Assembly: GCA_008704415.1 (NCBI GenBank)
Contig: VXIS01000051.1
Location: 124,001 to 188,000, forward strand
Length of the DNA: 64,000 nt
From: Sphaerosporella brunnea
Lineage: Eukaryota > Ascomycota > Pezizomycetes > Pezizales > Pyronemataceae
Direction: 5' to 3'
The notes beneath the pieces are model-generated. The model worked only from the letters and a program-made list of their open reading frames with translations, was not told where the DNA came from and made no database searches. This document shows, piece by piece, positions 10,772 through 23,059 of this stretch. The position numbers were made by a program, and so were the translations under genes. Every line of letters starts with the position of its first letter. Position 1 is the first letter of the stretch.

Positions 10772-10779
10772 TCGAGCAT

Positions 10780-12104
10780 GACATCACACTGGAAAAAGCA
10801 AGAAGCCGATAAGCAACGTTAAATAGACTCAAAGGACGGGTCAGTTCTCAAACGACGCTCTGGCAGAAAACAAAGCTGTTTGCAGTCATCCTACGGTAGA
10901 TTGAGCAAAACTTATTCAATGGTTGGGCGCCAACCCGTTTGAAAATAGCCTTGGAACCGTCATTACAAACGAGGCCTGTCTTGTACCTCGTGTCTCGTTC
11001 CATGTCGGAAGTCGGACGGATACTGACCTCGAGCAGAGAAGATCCCCCAGTCGCGGTTCACACTCACCTTGACGTACCGATCACCGTCCATCACCCATGG
11101 CATCTGAGGCTGGCAGTCGACGCCCATCACCCGCGGCCGGCGACTGTGCGGACCAGATCAACACCAACGTTTATATGGTTCAACATATTTACATGTTTTG
11201 CCTGTTTAACGCATGTCCCATAGAGGCCATCCAACTCAGTGCTAGGTATCTAGTCCTACCAGATCTACTCTACTCGATTATATGGAGACGCCGGGTTTGA
11301 AACGTCGCTTATGGAGCTGGGCTCGTCGCTGGGTTCACTGAATATTTTCTCAATTTTTGATGATTCTTGTTTGTTCTCTACTATTTCACGATGCTTGGTT
11401 TCAAGTTGGGGGGCAATTGGACGAGATATCGTGATCAAGATGCCCCTGCATGCATTAATGCAAGGTGGATATGTCGCAGGCGAAGGTCATGTCTTATGCT
11501 CTGATTTTCACTGAATATCACTCGAACATCGCTTGCTGTGTCAGAGTTACTAGGGGGCCCACCGGGTAACCGCACACCAGCGAAGGTGGACGTTCAAAGT
11601 GAGCCGCACCATATCGCGCTGACACTAACGTTGTTCCACACCATTCCGTGGCAATTCGGCCCACTGAACGCGTCCTAAGCAGGCGTGTCTCCGCAGTTTT
11701 CCACCCAGCTGAAGGTTCCCATTAGAAACGCTTCTCGTTTAGTTGGATGCACGTTAACCTTGTGTGCAGATCTGCAGGCTGAATTGTGTGCCTGCTGTAT
11801 TCGGACTAGTTCCTTGCTTGGCTGGGCTACCAAGAGAGTGCTAACGCACGTAGGCGCGAAGTCGGCGCTTAGGGAGTTTCAGGCTGGTCTCGTGAAGTCT
11901 CAATTCCCTCAATTCCCACCGGCCAATCCTGCCATCCCACCTGGAATAAAGCGAAAAAAAATATATACAGGAAGCAAACTGAGAAAAAAAAAAAGTCTTT
12001 GGAAACCACCCTAGTTCTAGCCATCACCAAAAGAAGAAGAAAAAAAAAACCCCCCAAGGCCATAAACAAAGCAGTGGAAATCCCTCGGCTTCGAATCAAT
12101 CCAC
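10780..12104. other. gene-free stretch
   Basis: No gene or structured repeat recognised. A-rich runs lie near 11955-12050 at the 3' flank of the membrane-protein gene. Confidence 0.45.
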
Positions 12105-12728
12105 CTAAAATTTCCCCAGCAGCATGTTGAACACATTCGGTTTCCTCTCCCCCTCTATAGCCGGCACCTTGATGCCGCCCTTCTCCAACTCCTCAAGCCC
12201 AACTTTACTGGCGGTGCTGCTGCGATCCGCCAGCTTTACCTCTCCAGACTTGGTGACCATCAACTTTGCATTTGGAGGCAGCGCCGACCTCCTCTTGACC
12301 TCTTTCTCCCACTGCTTCTTCCGCTGGAAGTAGTACACCACCAATCCGATAAACAAGCAGATAGCGACCACGACCACCGCGGCAATGACTCCGATCTGCG
12401 CTCCAACGTCGTTACCCATGAATGCATCTGAACGGCCTGCGCCGCCACCGTTGTTGTCGTTTACGGTGCCGGCGCCAGCGTAGCCTGAGCCGTCGTTGTA
12501 GGATTGACCTGGGGGGTAGTATTCGGAGGATTCCATTGTGGTTTCGGACGGGGAGGCAGAAGAGACAACAGTGGAGGCGTGAGAGCGTTCGATGGTCTTT
12601 GTGGCCGAGATGGAACGTGTCAACGACGTTGTGGAGGCGGAGGATTGTGACATCGCTACCGTGAACAGTAGCGGAAGGAGTGCTGCTGCTGCAGCTGCAG
12701 TTGCTGTTGCTGTTCGGAAGGACCGCAT
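12105..12728 (-). CDS. single-pass membrane protein, Ser/Thr-rich ectodomain, unknown function
   Basis: A 207-residue intron-free frame. The start is the ATG at 12728; a longer reading would need a TTG. The N-terminus is a likely signal peptide (basic start, then an Ala/Leu stretch ending LLFTVAMS). Residues about 30-105 are Ser/Thr- then Gly/Asn-rich, suiting O-glycosylation. One transmembrane segment follows (QIGVIAAVVVVAICLFIGLV, then VYYF), and then a basic juxtamembrane RKKQWEKEVKRR and a short cytoplasmic tail with LMVTKSGEVKLAD. The layout resembles fungal Mid2-like wall sensors and other type I proteins, but no family motif is seen, so no function is assigned. Confidence 0.75.
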   Translation of the reverse strand: MRSFRTATATAAAAAALLPLLFTVAMSQSSASTTSLTRSISATKTIERSHASTVVSSASPSETTMESSEYYPPGQSYNDGSGYAGAGTVNDNNGGGAGRSDAFMGNDVGAQIGVIAAVVVVAICLFIGLVVYYFQRKKQWEKEVKRRSALPPNAKLMVTKSGEVKLADRSSTASKVGLEELEKGGIKVPAIEGERKPNVFNMLLGKF

Positions 12729-14369
12729 TTTGCTGTGCAAGTATATTTAAGGGGACGAATTACGGTGTGGGGCGGCGCCTGAAATATGACTGGGCCCTCG
12801 CTGTAAAAAAGGAATAAAAACAGGAAGAATGTCCAATACCTAGCCAAAACCACTTCGGCCGTGCGACTTGAGGAGGTTAGGTTAGGTAGGTAGAAGGAGG
12901 CGGTTAAGTTGGAACCACAATTGGGGGGGGGGGGAGTTTATGTAGGTGGCTCCTATTCCTCTCCATTATGCATGGCTGCCACGGATCGCTGGGTGGGTTT
13001 GGCCCAACCAACAGAGAGTGGTGATGGCGGCGTTGCTATTCTCGTCAAGCGGGCGCTTAAGCAGGTGCGCCGGGGGCAGCTGCACGTCTGTCTGATTGGC
13101 TCGTTTCAAAGGCGTCGCCAACATGTCAACAGCCCGTCCACACAACAACGCTTGGAAGTCAATCTGACCAGAAACCCCCCCGTTGGCTGGCCGTGCAGCA
13201 GGTGGCCCGGCAGTCGGCAAAGCGGATCCTGCCTGCGAGGCGTTGGATTCCTATTCACGTCCCAACATGTTTGTTGCTGCAGCATTGCAGCGTGAGGACG
13301 GAGATGCGGAAGTTTTTTTTTTCTGGAATTCCACAATACTTGCAGCGAGTGGCGTTCGTGCGGGTTCCTCGGACGTCAACAGACTGAGGTGTGTTCCCTG
13401 GGCGCACTGTTTACCAACACGGATAGGCCACACGGCGTTGTGTGTGCATATATATCGCTTGGTTTGATCCACATAAGATCTTCAGGTACATGCCGTCTTC
13501 ACAATTCGTTGGAGCCGACAATCCCTTCCCGCTTCTGTGCTGACGGAGAGACATCGACATGCCTCATGACCAGCTGCAGCTCCGTTACCAAGATGCCCCC
13601 GCTCCTGTCGTAGTCTACACAACTGGCACTCGAAGGAGAAAGACTCGCCCTCCCTCGTTTTTTAGTTCTAAATGCCTGCCACGAGCCGATAGAGTATCTC
13701 GCCCAGGCGTCTGCTTTGCACTTCGAATCGGAGGCATCCTGCCCCGCCCTGACAACACTTGCCGAGTGCCTTTTTGCGCCATTTGCAGGCCAAAATTCCG
13801 ACTGTTGAACCTGAATATTGCCTAAAAAGGGAACCCGCAAAAGTTGTCAGGAACCAGGACGCCTCTATTCAGCCTACGAACTGCGTCAACTGCTGACCTT
13901 GGTATTTTCTCGGCAGCGCTTCCCCAGCCTGGGCGCGCAGAAATACCAGACACCCATATGCATGATAAGCAAAGGGCCTAGCCTACTGCCCACAGTACAG
14001 CAGCTGGTTGTTTGTCTCGACACATGTACATGGTTCAGTCCAGTTTACAACTTGATGGCCAATTCACCCTGCCGGACTCAAAATGATATCCATGCTACTA
14101 CTACACCTACTCACACACTCGAAGCAATTTCCCGCCATCATCGGCCTTCCTCCTCTCCAGCCCCCTAATACCATGATGACCGCTAACGACTTACATTGGG
14201 TATGTATCACACCTCCACTCCCCTGGAGGGAACAGCTTACCTAGATACCGACCGAGTGCGCTCTCGTGAGGCGTGCAACAACAACAACATGCACAAAACC
14301 TTAGATAGTGTGAGAGGATGTGCGCGATTGGACTTGCTCTATTGAGGAGTGCCGGGTCCTCTCCTCTAT

Positions 14370-14423
<54 letters not shown>

Positions 14424-15669
14424 GGGGGGGGGGGGCGAGCCTGTGTCGAGCCTTTGGCTCCATGTGCACAATGATATGATGCACGATCCTTAGCGCTGGC
14501 TATTTAATTCCATGGCTTTTCATGTAGCGGCCTTCATACCTTCCGGGGTCTTCTCGGAAACATCCTCTGAGCGATTTCCTCCGCACACACACTTCTCTTT
14601 GCTGTTCTTTTCGCCAGCCTGGCTAGAAGAGTCCTTTTTCTTCCAATTTGCGCCATGATTCCCTTAATTGGACTTGCGCTTACCCTTGTCTTTGCTTTGA
14701 GCTCGGGCAGCTGTACCAACTGAAGTAGGCTGTCTATCAGACTTGGTGTAGAGGATTTCGGTGACGTAGTCGGCATCGAGTGTTTCCTTCTGAAGGGTAA
14801 GATCGGGGCAAACTTTTCAGTATGACAAAGATGTAATCTCCGTCGGAGCCAGTGTACCAGCTCTTGAGGCATGGTATCAAGGCTGTGAAGATGCTGGCGG
14901 CTATGCGGATACCACCCGTCTCTTTCGTACAATCTGACTTTGAGATTGTAGCGGTGGGCGGGCCGTTGTGGATTCGCCATATTCTCTCCAGATTTTGCCA
15001 CGTTACAGCTGATAATGTCATCTGCAATAGCGCCTCCGATGTTGTGCTGTGCGATAGCTGGTCGGGATTTTTTCACACATCCCACTCCTGTTCTTGACTG
15101 CAGAGGTCAGGATCTTGTTCCTGAGCGTCGGTACCGAGATCGGTCGGTCGGGGCCCGGAACCACTGACGATGTCCCAAAGATCTACTTGAACGAGGAGGT
15201 CTTTAGTTCGAATACGCTATGTCTATCTATGTGAAATAGTTCCTGGCACTATCGAATTTCTTGAACCCATTCCGAGTTGGTAGACTGGTTGGAGGACATG
15301 TTTTGGTAACTAGTTGAGGAGCGCCGGGGCCTTTATATCTCCTCTATATGAGAGAGAGGACCTGAGTCGTACACGTTATAGATTACCGAAACTAGTTAAC
15401 GCTGCCATACACCCAACAGATAGAGCTTCTGGTACCTCGATCCGGTAGCTGGCTCAAGGTGTTCATAGGTAACGTTGCTAATATTAACCACACCCACGCA
15501 CAGCAACTGTCAACTTGGATTCCCCTTCACCTAACAAGGAAACCCCATCTCTTGCGAAAAGTGCCACCGCAATATCGATTCCACCAGCGCTCATCAACAT
15601 AGCTAAGTATCTGTTCACCTATAACAAGAGTACATCTGCTATGTACTAGGTATCTATCACTCTATACAA
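12729..15669. other. gene-free stretch with GA microsatellite
   Basis: No supported gene. It includes a G run at about 12925-12935 and a GA-rich microsatellite near 14371-14414 followed by a G run. A 183-codon open frame on the minus strand (14534-15085) has no recognisable domain and is not called. Confidence 0.45.
14371..14435. repeat. (GA)n microsatellite plus poly-G
   Basis: A run of GA dinucleotides, interrupted once or twice, then GAGGGA and about twelve G. Confidence 0.85.
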
Positions 15670-16219
15670 GTCTGACTGGCAGAATAATCATCAACCTCAC
15701 CCACCAAATCTAAATTCAAACAGAACACAACAAAATAAAAATCAACAATCTACACGTATCTATCTATTCCCCCTTAGTACCGCCATTCTCATCATAGTCC
15801 TCAACATAAGCACACTCCCCGCATCTAGAATGACCACACCCCGGAGTCGCGCACACAGTGCCTACCTCAGACATAGCTTTATAGCAGACGCAACAGATCC
15901 AGGTGTTTGGCTTTTTGTGCTTAACAAAAGCACACTCCCCGCATATAAAATGACCACACCCGGGAGTCGAGCACATAGAGCCTATCCCATACATGGTTTT
16001 ATAGCAGACGCAACAGATCCAGATGTTTGGCATTTTGTCTTTTGGGCGGGTGTCTGTATCGCACGGAAGGTAAGGTAAGGTGTTCCCACCGCCGGTGGAA
16101 TGGGATGGTTTATATCAGCCGAGTCTGGGATATCGACTTGATGCTCTACCCAAATCTGGTTGAAACAAACCTCCCCCAATCTCCCAAGTTGCAACTGGTG
16201 GCGTCATGATGATTCTCAC
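15670..16219 (-). repeat. inverted duplicate, left copy (gene unit of the 89-residue mini-protein)
   Basis: About 550 bp matching 23060-23629 in reverse orientation, with only scattered substitutions and three small indels (a ~10-bp difference near 15690, an 11-bp difference between TATA box and ATG, and a few single bases). The unit includes a TATA box (TTTATA at 16109-16114), the complete frame and the 3' flank. Its ends show no terminal inverted repeats or target duplication. Confidence 0.9.
15764..16033 (-). CDS. 89-residue protein with two W-C-C-x-C Cys/His modules, copy 1
   Basis: An intron-free gene whose predicted product is identical to that of the copy at 23257-23526. It consists of two tandem ~40-residue modules, each WICCVCYK-x2-M, then C-x4-CGH-x2-CGEC (CSTPGCGHFICGEC; CATPGCGHSRCGEC). 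Each module thus has six or seven Cys plus one His, a plausible zinc-binding set. The tail is acidic (VEDYDENGGTKGE). There is no signal peptide or membrane segment, so a soluble intracellular protein is likely. A TATA box lies 76 bp upstream of the ATG. Both copies remaining intact in frame argues that it is a real gene. A single-module relative sits at 5215-5406. Function is unknown; RING-like or LIM-like folds would need different spacing. Confidence 0.75.
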   Translation of the reverse strand: MPNIWICCVCYKTMYGIGSMCSTPGCGHFICGECAFVKHKKPNTWICCVCYKAMSEVGTVCATPGCGHSRCGECAYVEDYDENGGTKGE

Positions 16220-16815
16220 CAGTAGACCCCCTCTATCATAAGGATATGTAGGCGCCGGCTTCGGGCCGGAGGCGTGTACTTCTTACCGATTGCAAATTCT
16301 TATGTAGGGTGTTCTTATTTCCCATAAATTTTGGAAGGGGCCGCCGGATGCACTGTAGTCTTATACCGCATAGTCACTAAGCCTACATGGCGCAGTGACT
16401 TAGCCCAGTCTCTTGTTCGCGAGTTTATGCGGTAAGCGGGTTACTCTTACACAGGGTATTCTTTATAGACTCGACCATGATTTATTTATTTATTTATTTA
16501 ATTCATACACTGATCGAGGCCTAACAAGGCCTATGCAGGACAAAGAAAACCCGAATCCTGTCCTCGTGGAATAAACCACCTATCGAGGCCCCCCAGACAA
16601 CTAGACCATGATCCTAATAGGTAGAACCCCTACAGCCTACAGGCGAGTGATGAAGGATGAGACGCGCCAGTCGCGAATGCAAGCGTAAACCCTAATCCAT
16701 CTATAAATAGATTGAGTGCATGACATCTGTTACCCACCATAGCATCCCGGGCGTACGCACAGTAACGCACTGAATCTCGTCCCCATCTCGACAACCCCGA
16801 TCCATAACAGCAAAC
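16220..16815. other. 5' flank of HBS1 with short palindromic elements
   Basis: No gene. Contains the palindromic element at 16364-16434, a TTTA microsatellite at about 16481-16500, and a region with AGGCCTAACAAGGCCT-like inverted motifs near 16520. Confidence 0.5.
16364..16434. mobile_element. short MITE-like palindromic element, copy 1
   Basis: The ends TACCGCATA and TATGCGGTA are inverse. The interior shares ATGGCGCARTGACTYRGCC with the longer element at 23661-23771, so the two look like one family. Confidence 0.5.
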
Positions 16816-19798
16816 ATGTCACGCCATCAGTATGTTCGGAATCTGGATATCGATGCTGGTGTGTTGCGCCTATCCGATCCGCCTTCCGAGGTCTGACGGA
16901 AGGCTACAGAGCTCGATGACTACGATTACTACGACGACGACGAGGAGGAGATGACGCCGCAACAGAAGCGTAAGCTAGCCAGCAATACCGACAGGATGGT
17001 GGACCGACGCTAATCGGTCTGCTAGAACAAATGCGAGAGGGTCTGAAGAAAACCCGAGAAGTCTTGGGTCACGATATTCCAGGTGTTTCGGACCAGGTCA
17101 TCGAAGATGCGCTCTGGAACTATTACTTTGATGTGCCGCAGACGGTGAACTACATCCTCATCAAATACCCGAGACCTCAACAGAAGAAGCAGTCGAAAGC
17201 AAAAGGTACTACCATCTCACTGTTTTCTCTTTTATATCCACACCACTATATCTTCGCGTAGGAGCTCCTGATTTTCCATCGAGAGCTCTTCTCCATACCA
17301 CGCGCGGCGAGGCTACGGTCGGTGCTTGACGTGTTGGCACAGGCTCAGCGGTTGGTCAAGGTCTTTTAGGGTTCGGATTTCAAGCTTCGTCACCGTGGCC
17401 GGCGATGTCAGCGGTGGAGATGGGCTACTTCGCGGATGCACCATGGGGAAATATCCCGCAAGATCGGAAGGGAGAATTGGTGCTGAAAGGCCCTCAACTG
17501 CGCGGAGGACTGCTTGGCGGCTCCTCCTCCGGACCGAAGTCTTCAAAGCTCGCGGCGTTGGCAAAGAAGAGGAAAGAGAAAGCACAAGCTGCGACTCCGA
17601 CCTTCGGGGAAGAGAAAACCTCGATCTCTCTGCTCTCAAGGCTTTCCAAGCAGACCTCGAGTGCCAAAAATGTACTGGAACCAGTCTCTCCTGCTCCACG
17701 GCCATCCGCCCAGTCACCTTCATCTTTACCTTCTGGATCTCCTCTTCGGCCACCCCCGCCACAGACCTCGACTGCACGAGAGACCCCAGCGCCTTTGGAT
17801 TCACCGCAGACGGACCCGAAAGCGCGAACCACAGTCGACCTAGTCGGCCTTGACCAACCGAAGACGCAAGAACCCGTGGTCCTTGTTGCTGAAACCGCAA
17901 CTCAGCAAAAGGCACTGGGGGCTTCTCCTTCAAGTTTTGCGCAGTCTATTTTTGGCGAGAGGATCACGTTAAGACACGAGATCACTGTTACTAACACTAC
18001 TCTGTTTTTCGTTCCAGGGAATAAAGAGGCAGGAAAAGCAAATCCATTTGCGGGGCCTAGTCCGGACGATGTTGTTGCGGCGGCGCAAAGTGCGAGTAAA
18101 GGTGAGTGATAGGAGCACCCGATGCACAGACGGCGACTCACATAAGCAGGGTTAAACAAAGGAACCCATCAGAAGACACCAGCGCCTACTATCCAGAAGA
18201 CAGAAGAGGTTTTGAAAAACTTGAGCCTAGAGGCGGCACCGGCGGCAAAGAAAGTTGAGAAAATCGATGTATTGAAAGCGTACAGCGAGTCAAGTGCAAA
18301 GGAAAATATTAACTTTGTTGTTGTTGGTGAGAAGCGTCTTTCTTTGGCCTTGCCCGTCGCAGGCTGACATCCTGCAGGTCACGTTGATGCGGGAAAGAGT
18401 ACATTAATGGGGCGAATGCTTTACGACTGCGGTGCGGTCGATGAAAGGGCTATGAGGAAGTACCGACAAGAATCCGAGCAAATCGGCAAGGGATCGTTTG
18501 CGCTGGCTTGGGTAATGGACCAGACTGAAGAGGAGCGAAATCGGTGAGACCACCTACCCGTGACTTCAGTGCACAATCCTGATTGTTGCCACAGAGGTGT
18601 AACAATTGACATCGCAACAAACCACTTTGAGACCCCAAATTCATCCTTCACTATTCTAGACGCTCCCGGCCATCGAGATTTCATTCCCAACATGATTGCA
18701 GGTGCGTCACAGGCGGACTTTGCTGTACTGGTCATCGATGCCTCCACCGGAGCCTTTGAAGCTGGTTTCCATAGACAGGGCCAGACTAAGGAGCATACTC
18801 TGCTTTGTCGAAGCATTGGGGTGCAGCGGCTAGTTGTTGCCGTGAACAAGCTGGATACCGTATGTTTCCGCCACGAGTAAGGCTTTGGCCAAAATCCTGA
18901 TATGGCCTTTAGGTCGATTGGTCTCCAGCCAGGTTCGAGGAGATCGTTCAGCAGATGCAGCAGTTCCTCACCAATGCCGGGTTCAGCATGAAGAACGTCA
19001 CATTCGTTCCCATGAGTGGACTTACAGGCATCAATGTGGTCCGTAAGCCAGACGACAATGTTATACCATGGTACAACGGACCTTCTTTGCTGGAAGTTTT
19101 AGGTAGGATTTCCCCTCGGACTCTAGAGTCGCCGTACTGACGTTCACAGAAACCTCGAACAAGCACACCCGAGCCGTTGACAAGCCTTTGAGACTGGTCA
19201 TATCTGAAGTTTTTAGAGGGGGCGTCACAAACCCCGTGTCGATATCTGGACGCATAGACGCTGGATATCTCCAGGAAGGCGATGTGCTGGTCAGTATCCC
19301 GAGTAAGGAACAGGCTATTGCCAAGGCCATCGTTTGCAACGACGAACCCGCGAAATGGGCAGTGGCTGGCCACAATGCAGTTATTCACCTTTCGGGAATC
19401 GATCCGATTCATCTCAGGTATCATTCCTTACCCCGAATCACTATCAACGAATGTACTAACAGCGGCATAGACCCGGAGATGTACTTTGCAACCCCACATC
19501 ACCGCTTATAACAATCAAGTCATTCAACGTGAAGCTGCTGGCGTTTGAAGGCATGACCCCGATGGCGGTCGATGTTCACAAGGGGAGACTCCATGCGGCC
19601 GGAAAGGTCTCGGTGCTGCTACAGACGATGGATAAGTCGAATGGCCAGGTCATCAAAAAGAAGCCAAGGCACATTCCGCCGGGTTCGCTGGCGCGAGTTA
19701 CTGTGGAACTGATTGGAGAGGCCATACCGGTAGAGGCGGGGAATAGGATTGTTCTCCGGAGTAGTGGAGTCACTGTGGCGGCGGGGATCATCGAGTAA
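16816..19798 (+). CDS. HBS1: HBS1-like translational GTPase (ribosome rescue)
   Basis: Partner of Dom34/Pelota in splitting stalled ribosomes (no-go/non-stop decay). At least eleven exons are inferred; all phases agree, giving about 822 residues (801 if a 63-nt stretch at 17955-18017 is spliced). The N-terminal domain starts [14 protein letters not shown], then acidic sequence, then [20 protein letters not shown] and [11 protein letters not shown], typical of Hbs1. A linker follows with [24 protein letters not shown] and [11 protein letters not shown]. The GTPase domain has G1 GHVDAGKST, switch-2 DAPGHRDF, and G4 NKLD. EF-Tu-like domains 2-3 end with [19 protein letters not shown]. Exon 1 (16816-16858) splices over an in-frame TGA; exon 2 is 16910-16969 and exon 3 begins at 17026. 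The donor GTGCTT at 17322 is weak. The gene lies just inside the left inverted duplicate, upstream of KAR2 on the same strand. Confidence 0.93.
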
Positions 19799-20724
19799 AT
19801 GGGTTGCCATGGCTATCAAAGATTCTTGTACAATACATTTGATCCATTCGTTAATGTTTTGACAATGTTTCCACTGGAAGATGACAGTATCACTGCCAGA
19901 ATCAACCAAACTGGCCCCCCAAGCCAACTAATCTAATCTAATCTAATCTACTGCGTGGATCATCCATCTGTTTCCAGAACATTGCCCAACAACGCCACAC
20001 GGTCCACACCCCGTTAAGTACACGTTTCAACAATCAAGTGGCTCAGCCGGAAACATCTAGAAACGTGGTCAATACTACCCAATAGACGGAGGACCGTGTT
20101 GCCACAACCCGGGGGCAATCAAGCAGCATTGTAGCCGCGAGACATTATACAGTTGGATTAGCAGCCGGCAAATGACAAATACCTAGTGCACTCACTCTGT
20201 TATGCACAACTCGTAGCTTGTGGCGGTGAGACTGGCGATCAAAGAAGTTCTGTCGACACCGTGTTCTTTCTCCCCTGCGATCCCCCAGCACTTGCCGCAT
20301 GCGGCAGCACCATGTCCCGAACAGGCTAAAATGGGCTCAGACGCCCGCTTTGCTGCCCGCCAAGACTGCTGGCTCTGCATCCGCGCCAATCAGCCACAGC
20401 CTTTCGTTCCCCCACCATCAAAACGGCATCATGCATATCTCCCAGCTTAGCTTTGGAAAAGTGTCCTTTCAAAGCTGGAATCCCACTTTATAAGGTTGTT
20501 GACCAGAGAAACTCTGTCACTTCCGCTTCTTCTCCCCCAATCCACCAACCAACCTCACCGACCCCCCCGTCAAACCTGAACGAAGGACGAGAGAGCAATC
20601 GTATCCTCTCCCTCTTTGCTCTTTCCTTTAACCCACATCTGCCCGCGCCATTTCAATTCAAAACATCCCACCCGCAAGAGAGCTCCTCCAACCAACCCTC
20701 AACTTTCCCATCACATCAGTCCCA
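19799..20724. promoter_or_regulatory. HBS1-KAR2 intergenic region with KAR2 promoter
   Basis: 926 bp without a gene. A TATA-like TTTATAA at 20487-20493 and a CCAAT motif at about 20385-20389 lie upstream of KAR2, followed by a long CT- and CA-rich leader up to the ATG. I could not identify a certain unfolded-protein-response element by eye. (CTAAT)n repeats occur near 19930-19948. Confidence 0.55.
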
Positions 20725-22940
20725 ATGATTCAGTCAAAGGGCAGCAAATTCGCCTGGGCGGCATCACTCTTCTATTTGTTATTCATATGTCTGGCGCCTT
20801 TACTGTCGCCGGCACATGCGGCCGAAAATGAGACCGAGAGCTTTGGAACCGTGGTTGGTATTGATTTGGGAACTACATACTCGTAAGACCCCGCTCATCC
20901 GCCACCTTCACGGAGCCTAGCAGAGCTCCATTGCTGCGGCAGCAGCGAGAGTGGTACCTTTGCTGACTCCCCGCTTTCTAGTTGTGTTGGAGTGATGAAG
21001 GCTGGACGCGTCGAGATTATGGTCAACGACCAAGGAAACCGAATTACCCCCTCTTATGTTGCTTTCACCGCGGACGAGCGATTGGTCGGAGACGCTGCGA
21101 AGAACCAGTATGCGTCCAACCCCACCAACACCATCTTCGACATCAAGTAAGTTTATCTCCCTATATCGCAGTCGCTAGCCCCCCGTGATGCAGTGGTCTA
21201 ACCCTTCTGTAGGCGTCTCATCGGGCGTAAATTCAACGACAAGGACGTCCAGAACGACATCAAGCACTTCCCCTTCAAGGTAGTCAACAAGAACGGAAAC
21301 CCCAATGTCCAGGTCGAGGTCAACGGAGAGAAACGAACCTTCACCCCCGAGGAGATTTCCGCCATGATTTTGGGCAAAATGAAGGAGATCGCTGAGGCCT
21401 ACCTCAGCAAGAAGGTCACCCACGCCGTCGTCACTGTTCCCGCCTACTTCAACGACGCCCAGCGTCAGGCCACCAAGGATGCCGGTATCATCGCTGGTTT
21501 GAACGTCCTCCGTGTCGTCAACGAGCCTACTGCCGCCGCTATCGCCTACGGCCTTGACAAGAAGGGTGGTGAGCGCCAGATCATCGTCTACGATCTTGGT
21601 GGAGGTACTTTCGATGTCTCGCTCCTGTCGATCGACCAGGGTGTCTTCGAGGTTTTGTCGACTGCCGGTGATACCCACTTGGGAGGAGAGGATTTCGACC
21701 AGCGTGTCATCAACCACTTCGCCAAGCTCTACAACAAGAAGCACGATGTTGACATCACCAAGGACCTTAAGACCATGGGTAAGCTGAAGCGCGAGGTTGA
21801 GAAGGCCAAGCGCACTCTGTCTTCCCAGATGTCCACCAGAATCGAGATTGAGGCTTTCTACGACGGCAAGGACTTCTCCGAAACTCTCACCCGCGCCAAG
21901 TTCGAGGAGTTGAACATGGACCTCTTCAAGAAGACCCTCAAGCCGGTCGAGCAGGTTCTCAAGGACGCCAAGGTCAAGAAGGAGGATGTCGACGATATCG
22001 TCCTCGTTGGTGGTTCCACCCGTATTCCTAAGGTCCAGCAGCTTTTGGAGGAGTACTTCAAGGGCAAGAAGGCTTCCAAGGGTATCAACCCTGACGAGGC
22101 TGTTGCCTACGGTGCCGCCGTCCAGGGAGGTGTTCTGTCCGGAGAGGAGGGTACCGACGAGATCGTTCTCATGGATGTCAACCCCCTGACTCTTGGTATT
22201 GAGACCACCGGAGGTGTGATGACCAAGCTCATTCCCCGCAACACCGTTATCCCCACCCGCAAGTCCCAGATCTTTTCCACCGCCGCCGACAACCAGCCCA
22301 TCGTCCTCATTCAAGTCTACGAGGGAGAGCGTTCCATGACCAAGGACAATAACCTGTTGGGCAAGTTCGAGCTCACCAACATCCCCCCTGCTCCTCGTGG
22401 AGTTCCCCAGATTGAGGTTTCCTTCGAGCTCGACGCCAACGGAATCCTGAAGGTTTCCGCCGCCGACAAGGGTACCGGCAAGTCTGAGTCCATCACCATC
22501 AACAATGAGCGTGGCCGTCTCAGCCAGGAGGAGATTGAGCGCATGGTTGCCGAGGCCGAGAAGTTCGCCGATGAGGACAAGGCCAACCGTGAGAAGATCG
22601 AGGCTCGCAACTCGCTCGAGAACTACGCCTTCTCCCTGAAGAACCAGGTCAACGATAAGGAGGGTCTCGGAGGAAAGATTAGCGAGGAGGACAAGGAGAC
22701 TATCATCGCCGCCGTCAAGGAGACTACCAATTGGTTGGAAGAGAACGGTGCCACTGCCACCACCGAGGACTTCGATGAGCAGAAGGAGAAGCTCAGCCAG
22801 GTCGCTTACCCCATCACCAGCAAGAGTAAGTCTACCCCAAATCGTGCACAGATCACGGATGCTAACGTTATTTTGCAGTTTACGGCGCTGGTGCTGGCGG
22901 AGAGTCGGCTGAGGAGCCTTCTAATCACGATGAATTGTAA
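20725..22940 (+). CDS. KAR2: ER-lumenal Hsp70 chaperone BiP (KAR2)
   Basis: ATP-driven chaperone for ER import, folding and unfolded-protein sensing. Exons 20725-20882, 20982-21146, 21213-22825 and 22879-22940 give 665 residues. The N-terminus is a signal peptide ([19 protein letters not shown], with [17 protein letters not shown] seen), then [13 protein letters not shown]. Nucleotide-binding motifs follow: [45 protein letters not shown]. Substrate-binding domain: [31 protein letters not shown]. The last exon encodes IYGAGAGG...SNHDEL; HDEL is the ER retrieval signal, which settles the identity and the 3' splice. Codon use is strongly biased to C/G third positions, as in highly expressed genes, and this creates a 379-codon antisense shadow frame. 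A duplicated mini-protein gene starts about 120 bp after the stop. Confidence 0.98.
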
Positions 22941-23059
22941 TTTACGACCTGAAAGTGTAGTTGCGTGTTTGATTTGGCGCATTTCTTTTTTTTTTGCCGT
23001 GCTTCTAGAAATGGAGTTACTTTTTTCTCGAAAAAACAAATGCCTTTGCTATGGAGCGA

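Noticed and set aside
10939..11223. Possible additional hAT fragment (SRSMSEVGRILTSSRED)
   Set aside because: The likeness to the hAT dimerisation motif is too short and lacks surrounding conserved residues or terminal repeats.
14534..15085. 183-codon minus-strand frame
   Set aside because: No domain, no codon bias, no supporting splice signals; probably chance.
19799..20724. Unfolded-protein-response element in the KAR2 promoter
   Set aside because: Expected for the family, but no CAGCGTG-type or CCAAT-N9-CCACG match could be confirmed by eye.
21175..22314. 379-codon open frame on the minus strand across KAR2
   Set aside because: It is antisense to the conserved BiP coding region. The strong C/G third-position bias of KAR2 keeps the opposite frame free of stops.
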